From assembly GCA_030591795.1 (NCBI GenBank), contig JAUVAJ010000010.1, forward strand, positions 1-13,014: 13,014 bases of DNA, read 5' to 3'. The position numbers and the translations under genes were made by a program. The DNA comes from Desulfuromonadales bacterium. GTDB lineage: Bacteria; Desulfobacterota; Desulfuromonadia; Desulfuromonadales; UBA2294. Positions 1 to 8,290 of this stretch are shown piece after piece; position 1 is the first letter of the stretch; every line of letters begins with the position of its first letter. The notes under the pieces were generated by a model. It worked only from the letters and a program-made list of their open reading frames with translations, was not told the DNA's origin and did not search any database.

Positions 1-200
1 AAGGTACTTTTGCCGGCGCCCGGCACGCCGGATATACCAATCCGAATCGATTGCCCGGTCGCCGGCAACAATTCATCGAGCAACGTGGTCGCGGCCAGCG
101 AATGATCGAGATTGCGACTCTCAACCTGGGTGATCGCTTAACCGAGGGCGCGGATATTTCCAGCGCGGACACCTTCAGCTATATCGTGGATCTTGGCCAT
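1..200 (-). pseudogene. meaB: Methylmalonyl-CoA mutase-associated GTPase MeaB (N-terminal part, in-frame stop)
   Basis: This is the N-terminal part of the MeaB/ArgK P-loop GTPase, which protects and reactivates B12-dependent methylmalonyl-CoA mutase and gates cofactor loading. The frame starts at ATG (198-200), reads MAKIHDIAEGVRAGNIRALG, then meets TAA at 138-140 (codon 21). It continues in the same frame with AITQVES and later GISGVPGAGKST, the Walker A loop, before leaving the window. The family normally reads '..RALA(R/K)AIT.VES' here, so the stop replaces one residue, perhaps by a single change such as AAA to TAA. It is either a disabled gene, a sequencing error, or a gene restarted downstream (a TTG at codon 40 precedes the P-loop). 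Position behind the mutase gene fits the family. Identity is secure; functional state is unknown because only 200 bases are visible. Confidence 0.8.
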
Positions 201-271
201 GGAATTACTTTCTGACAGGGTGCAACAAAGGTTTTGCTATTTTAATCGGATATTTTCAATTTACAATAGGC

Positions 272-298
272 AAAAAGGGCGGGCCAAAAAGTCCGCCC
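272..298 (-). terminator. Rho-independent terminator after the mutase gene
   Basis: An 8-bp stem (277-284 with 291-298, one G-U pair) encloses a CAAAAA loop. Read on the minus strand it is followed by a run of five T (272-276). It lies between the mutase stop codon and meaB, so meaB probably depends on read-through or its own promoter. Confidence 0.7.
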
Positions 299-321
299 GT
301 TTGTGAATAATTAAAATTCCT

Positions 322-440
322 GGCTGATCAAAAGTTTCTGGATGCAAGGCGCCCGCCGACTGAGGAGTGAGGCGTAGCGCAAGCTACGTCGCAACGATAC
401 AGGCCAGGGGAACGCCGCAGACGGGAGCTTTTCATCAGCC
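322..440. repeat. Palindromic intergenic repeat element A (about 119 bp)
   Basis: The ends are inverted repeats: GGCTGATCAAAAG (322-334) against CTTTTCATCAGCC (428-440), 12 of 13 positions pairing. The centre is a hairpin, GGCGTAGC / GCTACGTC (371-378 with 383-390), with a GCAA tetraloop. The right end overlaps the last base of the mutase stop codon (TAG, complement of 440-442). It resembles the roughly 100-bp dispersed palindromic repeats of many proteobacteria; that resemblance is from memory, and only one copy of this exact type is in the window. Confidence 0.7.
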
Positions 441-2578
441 TACTTACCTTCAATTGCGTCCAGCGTCTGATTGGCCGACGTAACAATCGGCGTACCGGGA
501 CCGAAGATCCTGGCCGCGCCGGCAGCATAGAGCCCGTCATAGTCCTGCCGCGGGATAACCCCACCACAAACCACAACGATGTCATCGGCACCAAGTTCTT
601 GCAAGGCCGCTGCGAGCTGCGGCACCAGGGTCTTGTGCCCGGCGGCCAGGCTCGACACGCCGACCACGTGCACATCGTTTTCGACCGCCATCTTGGCCGC
701 TTCTTCCGGCGTCTGGAACAGCGGACCGACATCGACGTCAAACCCGGCGTCGGCATAGGCAGTCGCGACAACTTTGGCGCCACGATCGTGCCCATCCTGC
801 CCCATCTTGGCAATCAGAATACGCGGTCGACGCCCTTCTTTTGTCGAAAAAACCTCAACCCGCTTCTGCAATGCAGCAAAATTATCGTCGTTCTTCACCA
901 CGGACCCATAAGCTCCTGAAACCAGGTTAATCTCGGCCTTGTGCCGGCCGAAGGTTTTTTCCATCGCGTCGGAAATTTCGCCGACACTGGCACGCAGACG
1001 CGCAGCATCAACACAGAGACCGAGGAGGTTACCGTTATCATTGTCACATGCAGCGGTGATTGCGGCAAGCGCCTTTTGACAGGCCGACTCGTCGCGCTCG
1101 TCACGCATTTTCTCCAGCCGCGCGATCTGTGATTTGCGCACCGCGGTATTATCTACATCGAGCACATCGATCGGGTCCTCTTCGGCCAGCTGATACTTGT
1201 TGACCCCGACGATAACATCGCGGGCGCTGTCGATCGCCGCCTGCTTCTTGGCCGCCGACTCTTCGATCCGCAGCTTCGGCATACCGGATTCGATCGCCTT
1301 GGTCATGCCGCCGAGCCCTTCGATTTCATCAAGAATCTTCTGGGCTTCGTCGATCAATGACGAGGTCAGACTTTCGACATAGTAAGAACCGGCTAGCGGA
1401 TCGACCACGTTGCAGATTCCGGTCTCTTCCTGCAACACCAGCTGGGTATTCCTGGCGATACGCGCCGAATGGTCGGTCGGCAAGGCAATCGCCTCATCCA
1501 GTGCATTGGTGTGCAACGACTGGGTGCCACCGAGAATCGCCGCCATCGCTTCGACCGTAGTCCGGATGACATTATTGTACGGATCCTGTTCGGTCAGGCT
1601 CCAGCCAGAGGTCTGGCAGTGGGTGCGCAGCATCAGTGACTTCGGATTCTGCGGCTTAAACTGCTGCATCATGTTCGCCCAGAGGTAGCGGGCAGCACGG
1701 AGCTTGGACGCCTCCATGAAGAAGTTCATGCCGATAGCAAAGAAGAACGAAAGCCGCGGCGCAAACGTATCGACATCCAGCCCTTTAGCGATCGCGGTGC
1801 GCACATACTCCAGACCGTCGGCCAGGGTAAAAGCCAGCTCTAGGGCGTTGTTCGCGCCGGCCTCCTGAATATGATAGCCGGAAATCGAAATTGAATTGAA
1901 GCGCGGCATGAATTCGCTGGTGTACTCTATGATGTCGGCGATAATCCGCATCGACGGCGCCGGTGGGTAGATATAGGTATTGCGAACCATGAACTCTTTA
2001 AGAATATCATTCTGGATGGTTCCGGCCAGCTGCTCAGGCGAAACCCCCTGCTCTTCGGCGGCGACAATGTAGTTGGCCAGGATCGGCAGTACCGCACCAT
2101 TCATGGTCATCGACACCGACACCTTATCGAGCGGGATGTCGCCAAACAGGATCTTCATATCCTCAACCGAATCAATGGCAACACCGGCTTTGCCAACATC
2201 ACCAACCACCCGCGGGTGATCCGAATCATAACCACGATGTGTCGCCAGATCAAAGGCGACAGACAACCCCTGCTGACCGGCGGCAAGGTTGCGTTTGTAA
2301 AAAGCGTTTGACTCTTCGGCGGTGGAGAAGCCGGCATACTGACGCACCGTCCAAGGCCGCCCGGCGTACATGGTCGCCATCGGTCCGCGGGTAAACGGGG
2401 CCATACCGGGAAGGGAACCGGTCGATTTCAGCCCAGCCAGATCCTCTTCTGTATAGAGCGGCTTGACCGTAATCCCTTCCGGCGTGTCCCATTTGAAATT
2501 GGAAAGATCGTCAGTTTTTTTCTCTTTTTTGGCCTGGGCTTCCCAATCGGCCAACGTCTTCTTATCAAATGTGCTCAT
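440..2578 (-). CDS. scpA: Methylmalonyl-CoA mutase, single-chain alpha type
   Basis: Adenosylcobalamin-dependent mutase interconverting (2R)-methylmalonyl-CoA and succinyl-CoA, cytosolic. The 712 residues match the catalytic chain of the family (about 710-750). The substrate-binding barrel comes first: [13 protein letters not shown] with Y81, TMNGA (158-162), [10 protein letters not shown] with R199, and SGYHIQEAG with H236. By spacing, Y81, R199 and H236 correspond to Y89, R207 and H244 of the Propionibacterium enzyme, supporting methylmalonyl-CoA as substrate. The C-terminal B12-binding domain carries GQDGHDRG (593-600; H597 is the cobalt-ligating histidine), SSLAAGH (642-648) and CGGVIP (671-676). 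ATG at 2576-2578 has AGGA (2585-2588) six bases upstream. The regulator gene lies upstream and meaB downstream on the same strand. No truncation seen. Some annotations would call it mcmA or mutB. Confidence 0.96.
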   Translation of the reverse strand: MSTFDKKTLADWEAQAKKEKKTDDLSNFKWDTPEGITVKPLYTEEDLAGLKSTGSLPGMAPFTRGPMATMYAGRPWTVRQYAGFSTAEESNAFYKRNLAAGQQGLSVAFDLATHRGYDSDHPRVVGDVGKAGVAIDSVEDMKILFGDIPLDKVSVSMTMNGAVLPILANYIVAAEEQGVSPEQLAGTIQNDILKEFMVRNTYIYPPAPSMRIIADIIEYTSEFMPRFNSISISGYHIQEAGANNALELAFTLADGLEYVRTAIAKGLDVDTFAPRLSFFFAIGMNFFMEASKLRAARYLWANMMQQFKPQNPKSLMLRTHCQTSGWSLTEQDPYNNVIRTTVEAMAAILGGTQSLHTNALDEAIALPTDHSARIARNTQLVLQEETGICNVVDPLAGSYYVESLTSSLIDEAQKILDEIEGLGGMTKAIESGMPKLRIEESAAKKQAAIDSARDVIVGVNKYQLAEEDPIDVLDVDNTAVRKSQIARLEKMRDERDESACQKALAAITAACDNDNGNLLGLCVDAARLRASVGEISDAMEKTFGRHKAEINLVSGAYGSVVKNDDNFAALQKRVEVFSTKEGRRPRILIAKMGQDGHDRGAKVVATAYADAGFDVDVGPLFQTPEEAAKMAVENDVHVVGVSSLAAGHKTLVPQLAAALQELGADDIVVVCGGVIPRQDYDGLYAAGAARIFGPGTPIVTSANQTLDAIEGK

Positions 2579-2656
2579 ACCTGATCCTCATCGACTGAGT
2601 TAAAATTTGCGCACTAAAACTATTAATGCATTTTGCTGTCTGTACAGTGTTTTCAT

Positions 2657-2785
2657 AAGGGAAACGAGCAATTTTTCGCGAGATCAAGGAAATCAAACGT
2701 TAACGCGGAGGCGTACATCAGTACGCCGCACAAGTGAACGTGCAGATTGACGCAGAGATCGCGTAAAAGGGCCGTTTCCGGATGG
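2657..2785. repeat. Palindromic intergenic repeat element B (about 129 bp)
   Basis: A perfect central hairpin GGCGTAC-ATCA-GTACGCC (2710-2716 with 2721-2727) sits inside longer imperfect inverted arms: GGGAAACG...TTTTTCGCGAGATC on the left and GATCGCGTAAAAGGGCCGTTTCC on the right. The layout matches element A (outer inverted arms, a short central CGTA/TACG hairpin), but the sequence differs. It ends about four bases 3' of the regulator's TAG stop (2789-2791) and separates that gene from the mutase gene. Exact boundaries are uncertain. Confidence 0.65.
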
Positions 2786-2788
2786 AAA

Positions 2789-3349
2789 CTAGCGGGTAAC
2801 AACAGCGAGGACCTGCACCTCTTCACCTTCTGCTGCTAGCAAACGATGGCGCAGCGACGAATCGAAGTATACGGCATCGCCTTCTTCGAGAAAGAAGCGC
2901 TCGTCCTCAAGAAGAATTTCCGCCTTTCCTTTGAGAATCAGCAAAAACTCTTCCCCTTCATGATTATACAGGGTCTCTTCGTCCGGCCGTTCACCGACAC
3001 TCAGCATGAACGGTTCCATCTTCTTGTTGCGCTTACGGAATGACAACGCTTCGTAAACGTAGCCGTGACCGGTCCCTTTGCTGGAAATCACCCGGCTGAC
3101 TACTCGCCGATCTGCCTTATGCACCACTTCGTACTTGAGCTCTTCTTCCTCTTCCTCGAAAAAGTGCCCCATCTTGATATCGAAAAACCGGGCGATCTTG
3201 GACAGAGTGGCAATCGGTGGCGAGACATTATTATTTTCGATCTGGGAGATCAGGGCTGGCGAAAAGCCGGTCTCCCGCGCAACATCCTGCAACGTCAGTT
3301 TACGCGCCTTACGTAGCTTCTTTATTTTTGCGCCGATTTTGAATTCCAC
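2789..3349 (-). CDS. XRE-family transcriptional regulator with C-terminal cupin domain
   Basis: 186 residues with the layout of small-molecule-sensing XRE-cupin regulators. An HTH_3/XRE DNA-binding domain spans about residues 7-61 (LTLQDVARETGFSPALISQIE is the helix-turn-helix), followed by an acidic linker with seven consecutive Glu. A cupin_2 beta-barrel covers about 112-182 (YNHEGEEFLLILKGKAEI, then the GDAVYFDSSLRH motif). The start is GTG at 3347-3349: the same frame hits a TGA five codons further upstream and no other start is available. A weak GGAA lies upstream. It sits between the carboxylase operon and the mutase gene on the same strand, so it most likely controls this propionyl/methylmalonyl-CoA module and perhaps itself; the ligand (possibly an acyl-CoA or organic acid) is inference. 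Confidence 0.9.
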   Translation of the reverse strand: MEFKIGAKIKKLRKARKLTLQDVARETGFSPALISQIENNNVSPPIATLSKIARFFDIKMGHFFEEEEEELKYEVVHKADRRVVSRVISSKGTGHGYVYEALSFRKRNKKMEPFMLSVGERPDEETLYNHEGEEFLLILKGKAEILLEDERFFLEEGDAVYFDSSLRHRLLAAEGEEVQVLAVVTR

Positions 3350-3393
3350 GTGCGGATTCCATTCTCAAAATATAAAAAGGTTTTAGACTGCAG

Positions 3394-3423
3394 GATATAA
3401 ACCAAAGCGAGTAATATTGTCAA
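3394..3423 (-). promoter_or_regulatory. Sigma70-like promoter for the XRE-cupin regulator
   Basis: On the minus strand TTGACA (complement of 3418-3423) is a perfect -35. After 18 bases comes TATATC (complement of 3394-3399) as -10; a 17-base spacing would give TTATAT. The -10 lies about 45 bases upstream of the GTG start, in an AT-rich spacer. Confidence 0.6.
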
Positions 3424-3451
3424 TAAATATTTACTGTAGATAAAATATGCT

Positions 3452-3470
3452 TTACCGAAATTTAAGGTAA
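3452..3470. promoter_or_regulatory. Candidate operator upstream of the regulator promoter
   Basis: The inverted repeat TTACC-N9-GGTAA lies about 30 bases upstream of the -35 of the regulator promoter. Within it, GAAATTTaagGTAA (3457-3470) shares GAAATTTNNNGTAA with 8401-8414 in front of the carboxylase operon. A regulator-binding role is inference. Confidence 0.35.
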
Positions 3471-3529
3471 CGCCGGCACCTGCAGCTCAATCAGCCGTAC
3501 AATGAACTTATAGCTTTTCAGGCATAAAA

Positions 3530-3558
3530 CAAAAGCCCCACCTGCATGCAAGTGGGGC
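3530..3558 (-). terminator. Rho-independent terminator after the biotin carboxylase gene
   Basis: Stem GCCCCAC / GTGGGGC (3535-3541 with 3552-3558); the inner TGC/GCA bases can pair further. On the minus strand it is followed by TTTTGTTTTA. It lies about 38 bases after the stop codon and ends the carboxylase operon before the regulator gene. Confidence 0.75.
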
Positions 3559-3596
3559 CTTCGCATCAGCCTGATCGCCAATAGCGACTATTTGAA

Positions 3597-6473
3597 TTAC
3601 AGCACCGCTTCGAGGTACTTACCTGTGCACTCACGCATGACACGCACCGTCTCTTTCGGGTCAACTTCAACAAACTTCTCGTCCGGGGTAACCTTGAACA
3701 GCGGTTGTCCCTTGGAGACGATTATACCTTCGGATCCTTCGATCAGAATCTTGTCGATGGTGCCGGAGAACGGCGCCGGAACCTTGTTGAACATCTTCAT
3801 GACTTCGATGATGAATAGTGGCTGGTCCTTTTCGAAATGCATCCCCTCTTCGACAAACGCCGGCAGGCCCGGGGCCTCCTGGCCGTAATACATTCCGCCG
3901 CACGGTGTGACAATCTCGTCGGCCTTGGTCGCCGGCGGCGGTACGAGAACCTTCTTCATCCGCGCCTGCAGCTCAGGGTCAGTCAGGTTGTCCGGTATGG
4001 TGATCTCCAGATCTTCTTCGACCTTCAATTCCCAGAAGCCGGTGTTTTCAGCGATCAGGAAGATCATTCCGAGTAGTTCCAGCCCAGCTTCGTAGCCGAC
4101 ATGTGATGAGCGAATCGCGGTCCACTCGTCCTGGCTGAATCCGGCTTGCGGCTTCTCGTTCTGCAGCATCTCGTTCAGTTTAAAATAATCGTCCTTCTCG
4201 AGACCAAATTTACTGCGCAACTCGTCGTAGAAGTCCAGAGCACCTTGCAGAAGTTCGTTGTCGTGACCCCAGATTACTTCGGCCGCCGGCTCTTCGGCAC
4301 GGTAGGCCATATTGAGGTAATCATAGGTTTCACCGATCATGACCATCGGGTTACGCAACCAGACCACTTTGCCGTTCTCCAGGCGGAAATTCTTGCTGTT
4401 AAGGCTGAGCCAGCCAGAGAGCAGATGCGGATCACCGAGCAGAATCTCCATCGAGCGGGTCAGCAGCGTCCCTTTGCGGTCGAGAACCTCTGAGTAGGCT
4501 TTGGCCAGTTCGGCATCGTCGCCAGCCAGCTTGGCGTAATGTTTCTTCATTTGCAGGAAGGCAAAGACAGGATCCAGCTTGCTCGCCTCTTCCTTGAGCA
4601 GACCGACCAGGGTCAGGTACGGCACAACGAAGCGGGTGGTCGGCTTGGCCATAACATTACGACCGATGAACCAGTTGACCAGACCGTAGTGAAATTCAAG
4701 GTTGGTCGCCAGGTCGGTCCCGCGAATCTTGGTATTACAGATGACCTTCGCCAGGGATTTATAGCTGTCGAGGCGATCCTTGCCTTCAGTCAGCAACAGG
4801 GCAATATTCGAATCATACGCCCCAGCCACACTGTAGCGCATGAACAGGCCGGTATCTGGATTGACCATGCAGATCCCCTGATCATCGCGGATTTCACCTT
4901 CGAGCGGCTTCGACCAGTAACGAATCATCCCGCCGGCATGCGGCGACAGGGAAGCGTCGGTCGCGTTGAGCCGGGCTTCGGCCGCAGCCCCAAAACGGGC
5001 AATCCGCTCCGGTTTCGGCAACCGCTTCTTGTGCAGCGCCAAAAGCGCCATCGCCTCGACCAACGACTCGACGATGAAGAAATCGTTCTTATCCTTCGGA
5101 TTGGTGAACTTCAGGCTGTAGCAGAGTTCGGACACCCGATGCTCAACCTGAATCCGGGTGTTGACCTCCATGAAGTAGTGGCGATCACGGTCGACGATAC
5201 ACTCGAAGGTCGAGGCAGAGTCGAGACCGACAGCCTCACCGAAGCGGGCCGATTCTTCTTCCATCCGCTTGAGTACCATCAGATCAGTCTCGAGCGCCTT
5301 GGTGACGACCTTGTTGCCGGCCTGCTTGGCTTTCTCGATCTCGAGCGCCAACCCTTCCTGGGTTACCGAAATCTCGAGCAGCTTCTGCTCGTGCATCTGC
5401 AATGAGCAATCACGGCCACCGAGGGAGACGCACCACTCACCGTTGCCGAGCAGCTGAATCTCGTTGTGTCGGGTCTGCTCGATGTTCAACTCGACCAGAA
5501 CGTTCTTGTTGTCGCCGACACCGTTCGCCTTGACCTCGTTAAGGATCTCCAGCACCATACTCGGCGCATCCTTGGCGGCACTGGCGATGTCGGAATCGGA
5601 GGCGTTTTTCTTGCCGAGCAAAGAGGCGCCGAGAATCCGCTGCCCCTTGCCACCACCGCCACCGATCGCCTTGAGCCGCACCCGGCTTTGCGGATTTTTC
5701 TTGAACATCTCGATACACTCGATCTCAGCTTGCTTACCGAGCTCATTGACCGAGAACAGGTCGATCCCTTTTGCGTAGGCAGCGAACAGGATCTGGTCGG
5801 CCAACTCTTCGAGCGTCAGCTTCTCGTCCTTGAGCACCTTGGCGTCGCATTTAAGCCCTTCAGCCTTGACTACGGCCAACAGTGCGTCACGACTCGGATG
5901 TTTCTTGACCAGGGTGCGGGCGGTGACATTATCGATACCCGGGGTGACCGAGACATCGACCTTGAGCGCGGTCCGCTTGGCTTCGTCTTTCTTGCCAGCG
6001 CTCGACTGGGTACGGGCGCAGGGGCCGATGAACATGAGACCGGCATTTTCGATGGCCGCAACAAATTCATCATCTTCGGCCATGAAGCCGTAACCGGCGA
6101 AGATTGCATTGTAATCATTATCCTTGGCGGTCTGGATAATCTGATTAATCCGCTCTATGCGCTCTTCCTTACTGGCGCCTGAATAGTCCGGCACCCGGTG
6201 GACGCGGGTCGAATCGGTCAGCTTGCGCAGTTCCGGCGCCAGGGCGTTCGGATAGATGATCGAGTCTTTTTCCGACAGCAGGATGCCGTAATGGCTGATC
6301 CCCATCTCATCGTAGACATCCATCGCCTCTTTACGGATCGGGCCACGACAAACAATCAGCGGCTTGAGCTCTGCGCAGCAAAATGAACGAACCCATTCCG
6401 AGTCGGCCTGTGCCAGGCGGCGATCTCGGTGGATCAGGGGGTTATTCATGTAGTAATCAATATTCTTAGTCAT
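3597..6473 (-). CDS. Acyl-CoA (probably propionyl-CoA) carboxylase, biotin carboxylase fused to biotin carrier domain
   Basis: ATP-dependent carboxylation of biotin for the adjacent carboxyltransferase. Biotin carboxylase features run to about residue 600: LIVCRGPIRKEAM (39-51, counterpart of IANRGEIA), the ATP-grasp loop GGGGGKGQR (271-279), RHNEIQ (335-340), EVNTRIQVEH (436-445, catalytic R440) and EARLNATD (R501). About 250 residues follow that I cannot assign by motif. A biotinyl domain then spans about 853-929, with EVMKM and biotin lysine K893. At 958 residues it is well over the 670-730 of ordinary propionyl-CoA carboxylase alpha chains. It has a 34-residue N-terminal extension and roughly 76 extra residues before the glycine loop, judged against E. 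coli AccC spacing. QMHEQK replaces the usual QRRHQK, and VEHRVSEL the usual VEHPVTE. GGAG at 6484-6487 supports the start. It lies 50 bases after the carboxyltransferase gene with no terminator between, so they form one operon. Propionyl-CoA as substrate is inferred from context. Confidence 0.9.
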   Translation of the reverse strand: MTKNIDYYMNNPLIHRDRRLAQADSEWVRSFCCAELKPLIVCRGPIRKEAMDVYDEMGISHYGILLSEKDSIIYPNALAPELRKLTDSTRVHRVPDYSGASKEERIERINQIIQTAKDNDYNAIFAGYGFMAEDDEFVAAIENAGLMFIGPCARTQSSAGKKDEAKRTALKVDVSVTPGIDNVTARTLVKKHPSRDALLAVVKAEGLKCDAKVLKDEKLTLEELADQILFAAYAKGIDLFSVNELGKQAEIECIEMFKKNPQSRVRLKAIGGGGGKGQRILGASLLGKKNASDSDIASAAKDAPSMVLEILNEVKANGVGDNKNVLVELNIEQTRHNEIQLLGNGEWCVSLGGRDCSLQMHEQKLLEISVTQEGLALEIEKAKQAGNKVVTKALETDLMVLKRMEEESARFGEAVGLDSASTFECIVDRDRHYFMEVNTRIQVEHRVSELCYSLKFTNPKDKNDFFIVESLVEAMALLALHKKRLPKPERIARFGAAAEARLNATDASLSPHAGGMIRYWSKPLEGEIRDDQGICMVNPDTGLFMRYSVAGAYDSNIALLLTEGKDRLDSYKSLAKVICNTKIRGTDLATNLEFHYGLVNWFIGRNVMAKPTTRFVVPYLTLVGLLKEEASKLDPVFAFLQMKKHYAKLAGDDAELAKAYSEVLDRKGTLLTRSMEILLGDPHLLSGWLSLNSKNFRLENGKVVWLRNPMVMIGETYDYLNMAYRAEEPAAEVIWGHDNELLQGALDFYDELRSKFGLEKDDYFKLNEMLQNEKPQAGFSQDEWTAIRSSHVGYEAGLELLGMIFLIAENTGFWELKVEEDLEITIPDNLTDPELQARMKKVLVPPPATKADEIVTPCGGMYYGQEAPGLPAFVEEGMHFEKDQPLFIIEVMKMFNKVPAPFSGTIDKILIEGSEGIIVSKGQPLFKVTPDEKFVEVDPKETVRVMRECTGKYLEAVL

Positions 6474-6523
6474 CGCTATATATCTCCAATTACTGGTTCT
6501 TGAATTCGAATTTATGCAGACGA

Positions 6524-8248
6524 TTAATGGAACTCGCGCTGAACGCCCTGCCAGACCGAAGCCTTGTAATGGCGCATGAAGAAGTTCAGGTTCTCGCCGA
6601 GCACCTTACGCAGGTCGGTCGGCATGACAATTGACGAGATCGAGCCGAGGGCCAGGCCCTCTTTCGGATTCATCAACTCTTTTTCGTACTGCAGGTTGAG
6701 CGCAGCTTCTTCGAGTTTCAACCAGTCGGCCACTTCAAGTTCCGCATCCTTCTTGGCTGCCCCGGCCTCCTGCCCAGCTTTAACCCGCTCGTCGACCCCG
6801 GCCTGAACCCGCGCCTTGATCGAACCGCGCAGCTTGCGCAGTTCAGTTTTGTAAACAAACTCCTTGCCGGCTGGCCCCATGACCGCCAGACGCGTGGTCG
6901 GCAGCGCCAGCACCAGATCGGCACCGGTCGGGTAGTTATTAAACGAGGCGTAAGCACCGCCGTAGGCATTGCGCAGGATGAGCAGAATACGTGGTGTCCG
7001 GACATCAACGATGGAGTCGAGCATCGTACGACCGGCCTGAACGATACCGCGAGCTTCCTGCTCACGACCCGGCAGGAAACCGGTGGTGTCTTCCATGAAG
7101 ATCAATGGAATATTGTAGATATTACAGAAACGCACGAAACGGGCGATCTTGAGCGCCGAATCGCAATCGATCTGGCCGGAAGCGACCGCCGAGTTGTTGG
7201 CAACAAAACCGACGACGTTGCCGCCGAGCCGCCCAAACGCGGTAACCGCTTCGCGGGCACGATCCGGTTGCATTTCAAAATAATCCCCATGATCACAGAT
7301 CTGCTGAATGATGATCGACACATCGAACGGCGTATTGAAACCGGTCGGTGAGTTGAAAGCCTTCTTCAGCAGAGTATTGATCTCCCAGGTTTTGCGATCA
7401 AGCGGATCACTGGTCTCCTGGAACGGCGCCATGACAGCGTTGTTGTCCGGAAGATAACTAACCAAGCGAACTGCAGTCCGCAGGGCAGCGACCTCATCCT
7501 TGACTGTCAGGTCAGCAACACCGGTAGCGCCATGAACCTTTGGTCCACCTAGCTCTTCCGGCGTAACATCCTCACCGAGAACCGACTTGACAACCCCCGG
7601 CCCAGTCAGACCGAAGAAGGTGTCTTCCGGCTGAATGACAAAGCTACCCTGGCGCGGCAGATAAGAACCGCCGCCGGCGTTGAAGCCGAACATGCACATG
7701 ATGGACGGCACCACACCACTCATCTTGCGCAGGGCGGTGAAGGCTTCGGCATAACCATCGAGGCCACCGACGCCGGCCGGAACAAAAGCCCCGGCCGAAT
7801 CGTTCATACCGATTACCGGCAGCCCTTTTTCAGCCGCCATATTGAACAGTTTGGCCAGTTTGCTGCCGTTGGTCGCGTCAATCGAGCCGGCCCGGACAGT
7901 GAAATCATGACCGTACAATGCGACGTCACGCCCATTGACATTCAGGATGCCGGTGACCAGCGAGGCACCGTCGAGATTTTTGCCCCAGTTCTGGAACAGG
8001 ATATTCGGCTCATCTTGAGTCAGAACCTTGATCCGCTCCCAGACCGTCATCCGCTTTTTGAAATGCTGCTTTTCGATCTGGCCAACATGGACCGATTTAA
8101 TCGGCCGTTGAATCAGATCGTGTCCTTCCTGCATGACCTCTTCGTAACCGCCAGTCGCACCGGCAATTTCACCCGGAATGTTAAAACTGACTGTTTCCGG
8201 TGGAGCAAATGGATTGCTTAGTGAAGGCTTAATCGCTTTTATAGAAAT
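6524..8248 (-). CDS. Acyl-CoA (probably propionyl-CoA) carboxylase, carboxyltransferase (beta) subunit
   Basis: Transfers carboxyl from carboxybiotin to an acyl-CoA. This is the PccB / methylmalonyl-CoA decarboxylase-alpha fold with two crotonase-like halves. In 574-residue numbering, the N half has [10 protein letters not shown] (187-196) and [22 protein letters not shown] (first oxyanion region); the C half has TGFLPG (389-394) and [11 protein letters not shown] (426-436). The first ATG is at 8134 (536 residues), but the frame stays open upstream and reads [19 protein letters not shown] and GGYEEV, which looks like real family sequence. No ATG, GTG or TTG exists between 8135 and the TAA at 8288-8290. 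An ATT at 8246-8248, seven bases after GAGGT (8256-8260), is the best start and gives 574 residues with N-terminus (M)[10 protein letters not shown]. Identity is firm; the start is inferred. It is the first gene of the operon with the biotin carboxylase. Confidence 0.88.
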   Translation of the reverse strand: MSIKAIKPSLSNPFAPPETVSFNIPGEIAGATGGYEEVMQEGHDLIQRPIKSVHVGQIEKQHFKKRMTVWERIKVLTQDEPNILFQNWGKNLDGASLVTGILNVNGRDVALYGHDFTVRAGSIDATNGSKLAKLFNMAAEKGLPVIGMNDSAGAFVPAGVGGLDGYAEAFTALRKMSGVVPSIMCMFGFNAGGGSYLPRQGSFVIQPEDTFFGLTGPGVVKSVLGEDVTPEELGGPKVHGATGVADLTVKDEVAALRTAVRLVSYLPDNNAVMAPFQETSDPLDRKTWEINTLLKKAFNSPTGFNTPFDVSIIIQQICDHGDYFEMQPDRAREAVTAFGRLGGNVVGFVANNSAVASGQIDCDSALKIARFVRFCNIYNIPLIFMEDTTGFLPGREQEARGIVQAGRTMLDSIVDVRTPRILLILRNAYGGAYASFNNYPTGADLVLALPTTRLAVMGPAGKEFVYKTELRKLRGSIKARVQAGVDERVKAGQEAGAAKKDAELEVADWLKLEEAALNLQYEKELMNPKEGLALGSISSIVMPTDLRKVLGENLNFFMRHYKASVWQGVQREFH

Positions 8249-8260
8249 CTCGCTTACCTC
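8246..8260 (-). promoter_or_regulatory. Shine-Dalgarno plus probable AUU start codon of the carboxyltransferase
   Basis: On the minus strand AAGAGGTAA (GAGGT = complement of 8256-8260) is followed by a 7-base spacer and ATT (8246-8248). No canonical start codon lies upstream of 8134 in this frame, while the protein sequence upstream of 8134 looks conserved. Confidence 0.5.
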
Positions 8261-8290
8261 TTGATTGAATGGAAATTTATGGACCGATTA

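Noticed and set aside
138..140. Stop-codon recoding or a suppressor system to explain the TAA in meaB
   Set aside because: TAA ends the biotin carboxylase gene and TAG and TGA end other genes nearby; no context for recoding is visible. Mutation or sequence error is simpler.
328..813. Minus-strand frame of 161 codons overlapping the mutase 3' end and repeat A
   Set aside because: It is the wrong frame of the mutase B12 domain continuing into the repeat; very Arg-rich, no domain.
2579..2656. Cobalamin riboswitch before the B12-dependent mutase
   Set aside because: The spacer is about 80 bases and AT-rich, and lacks a B12-box-like sequence; mutases normally are not controlled this way.
4539..5405. 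Long plus-strand open frame (288 codons) inside the biotin carboxylase gene
   Set aside because: It lies antisense to a clearly conserved catalytic region, has no ribosome site of note and a composition typical of an antisense shadow.
5466..6182. Plus-strand open frame of 238 codons opposite the N-terminal half of the biotin carboxylase
   Set aside because: Antisense shadow of conserved coding sequence, no recognisable protein features.
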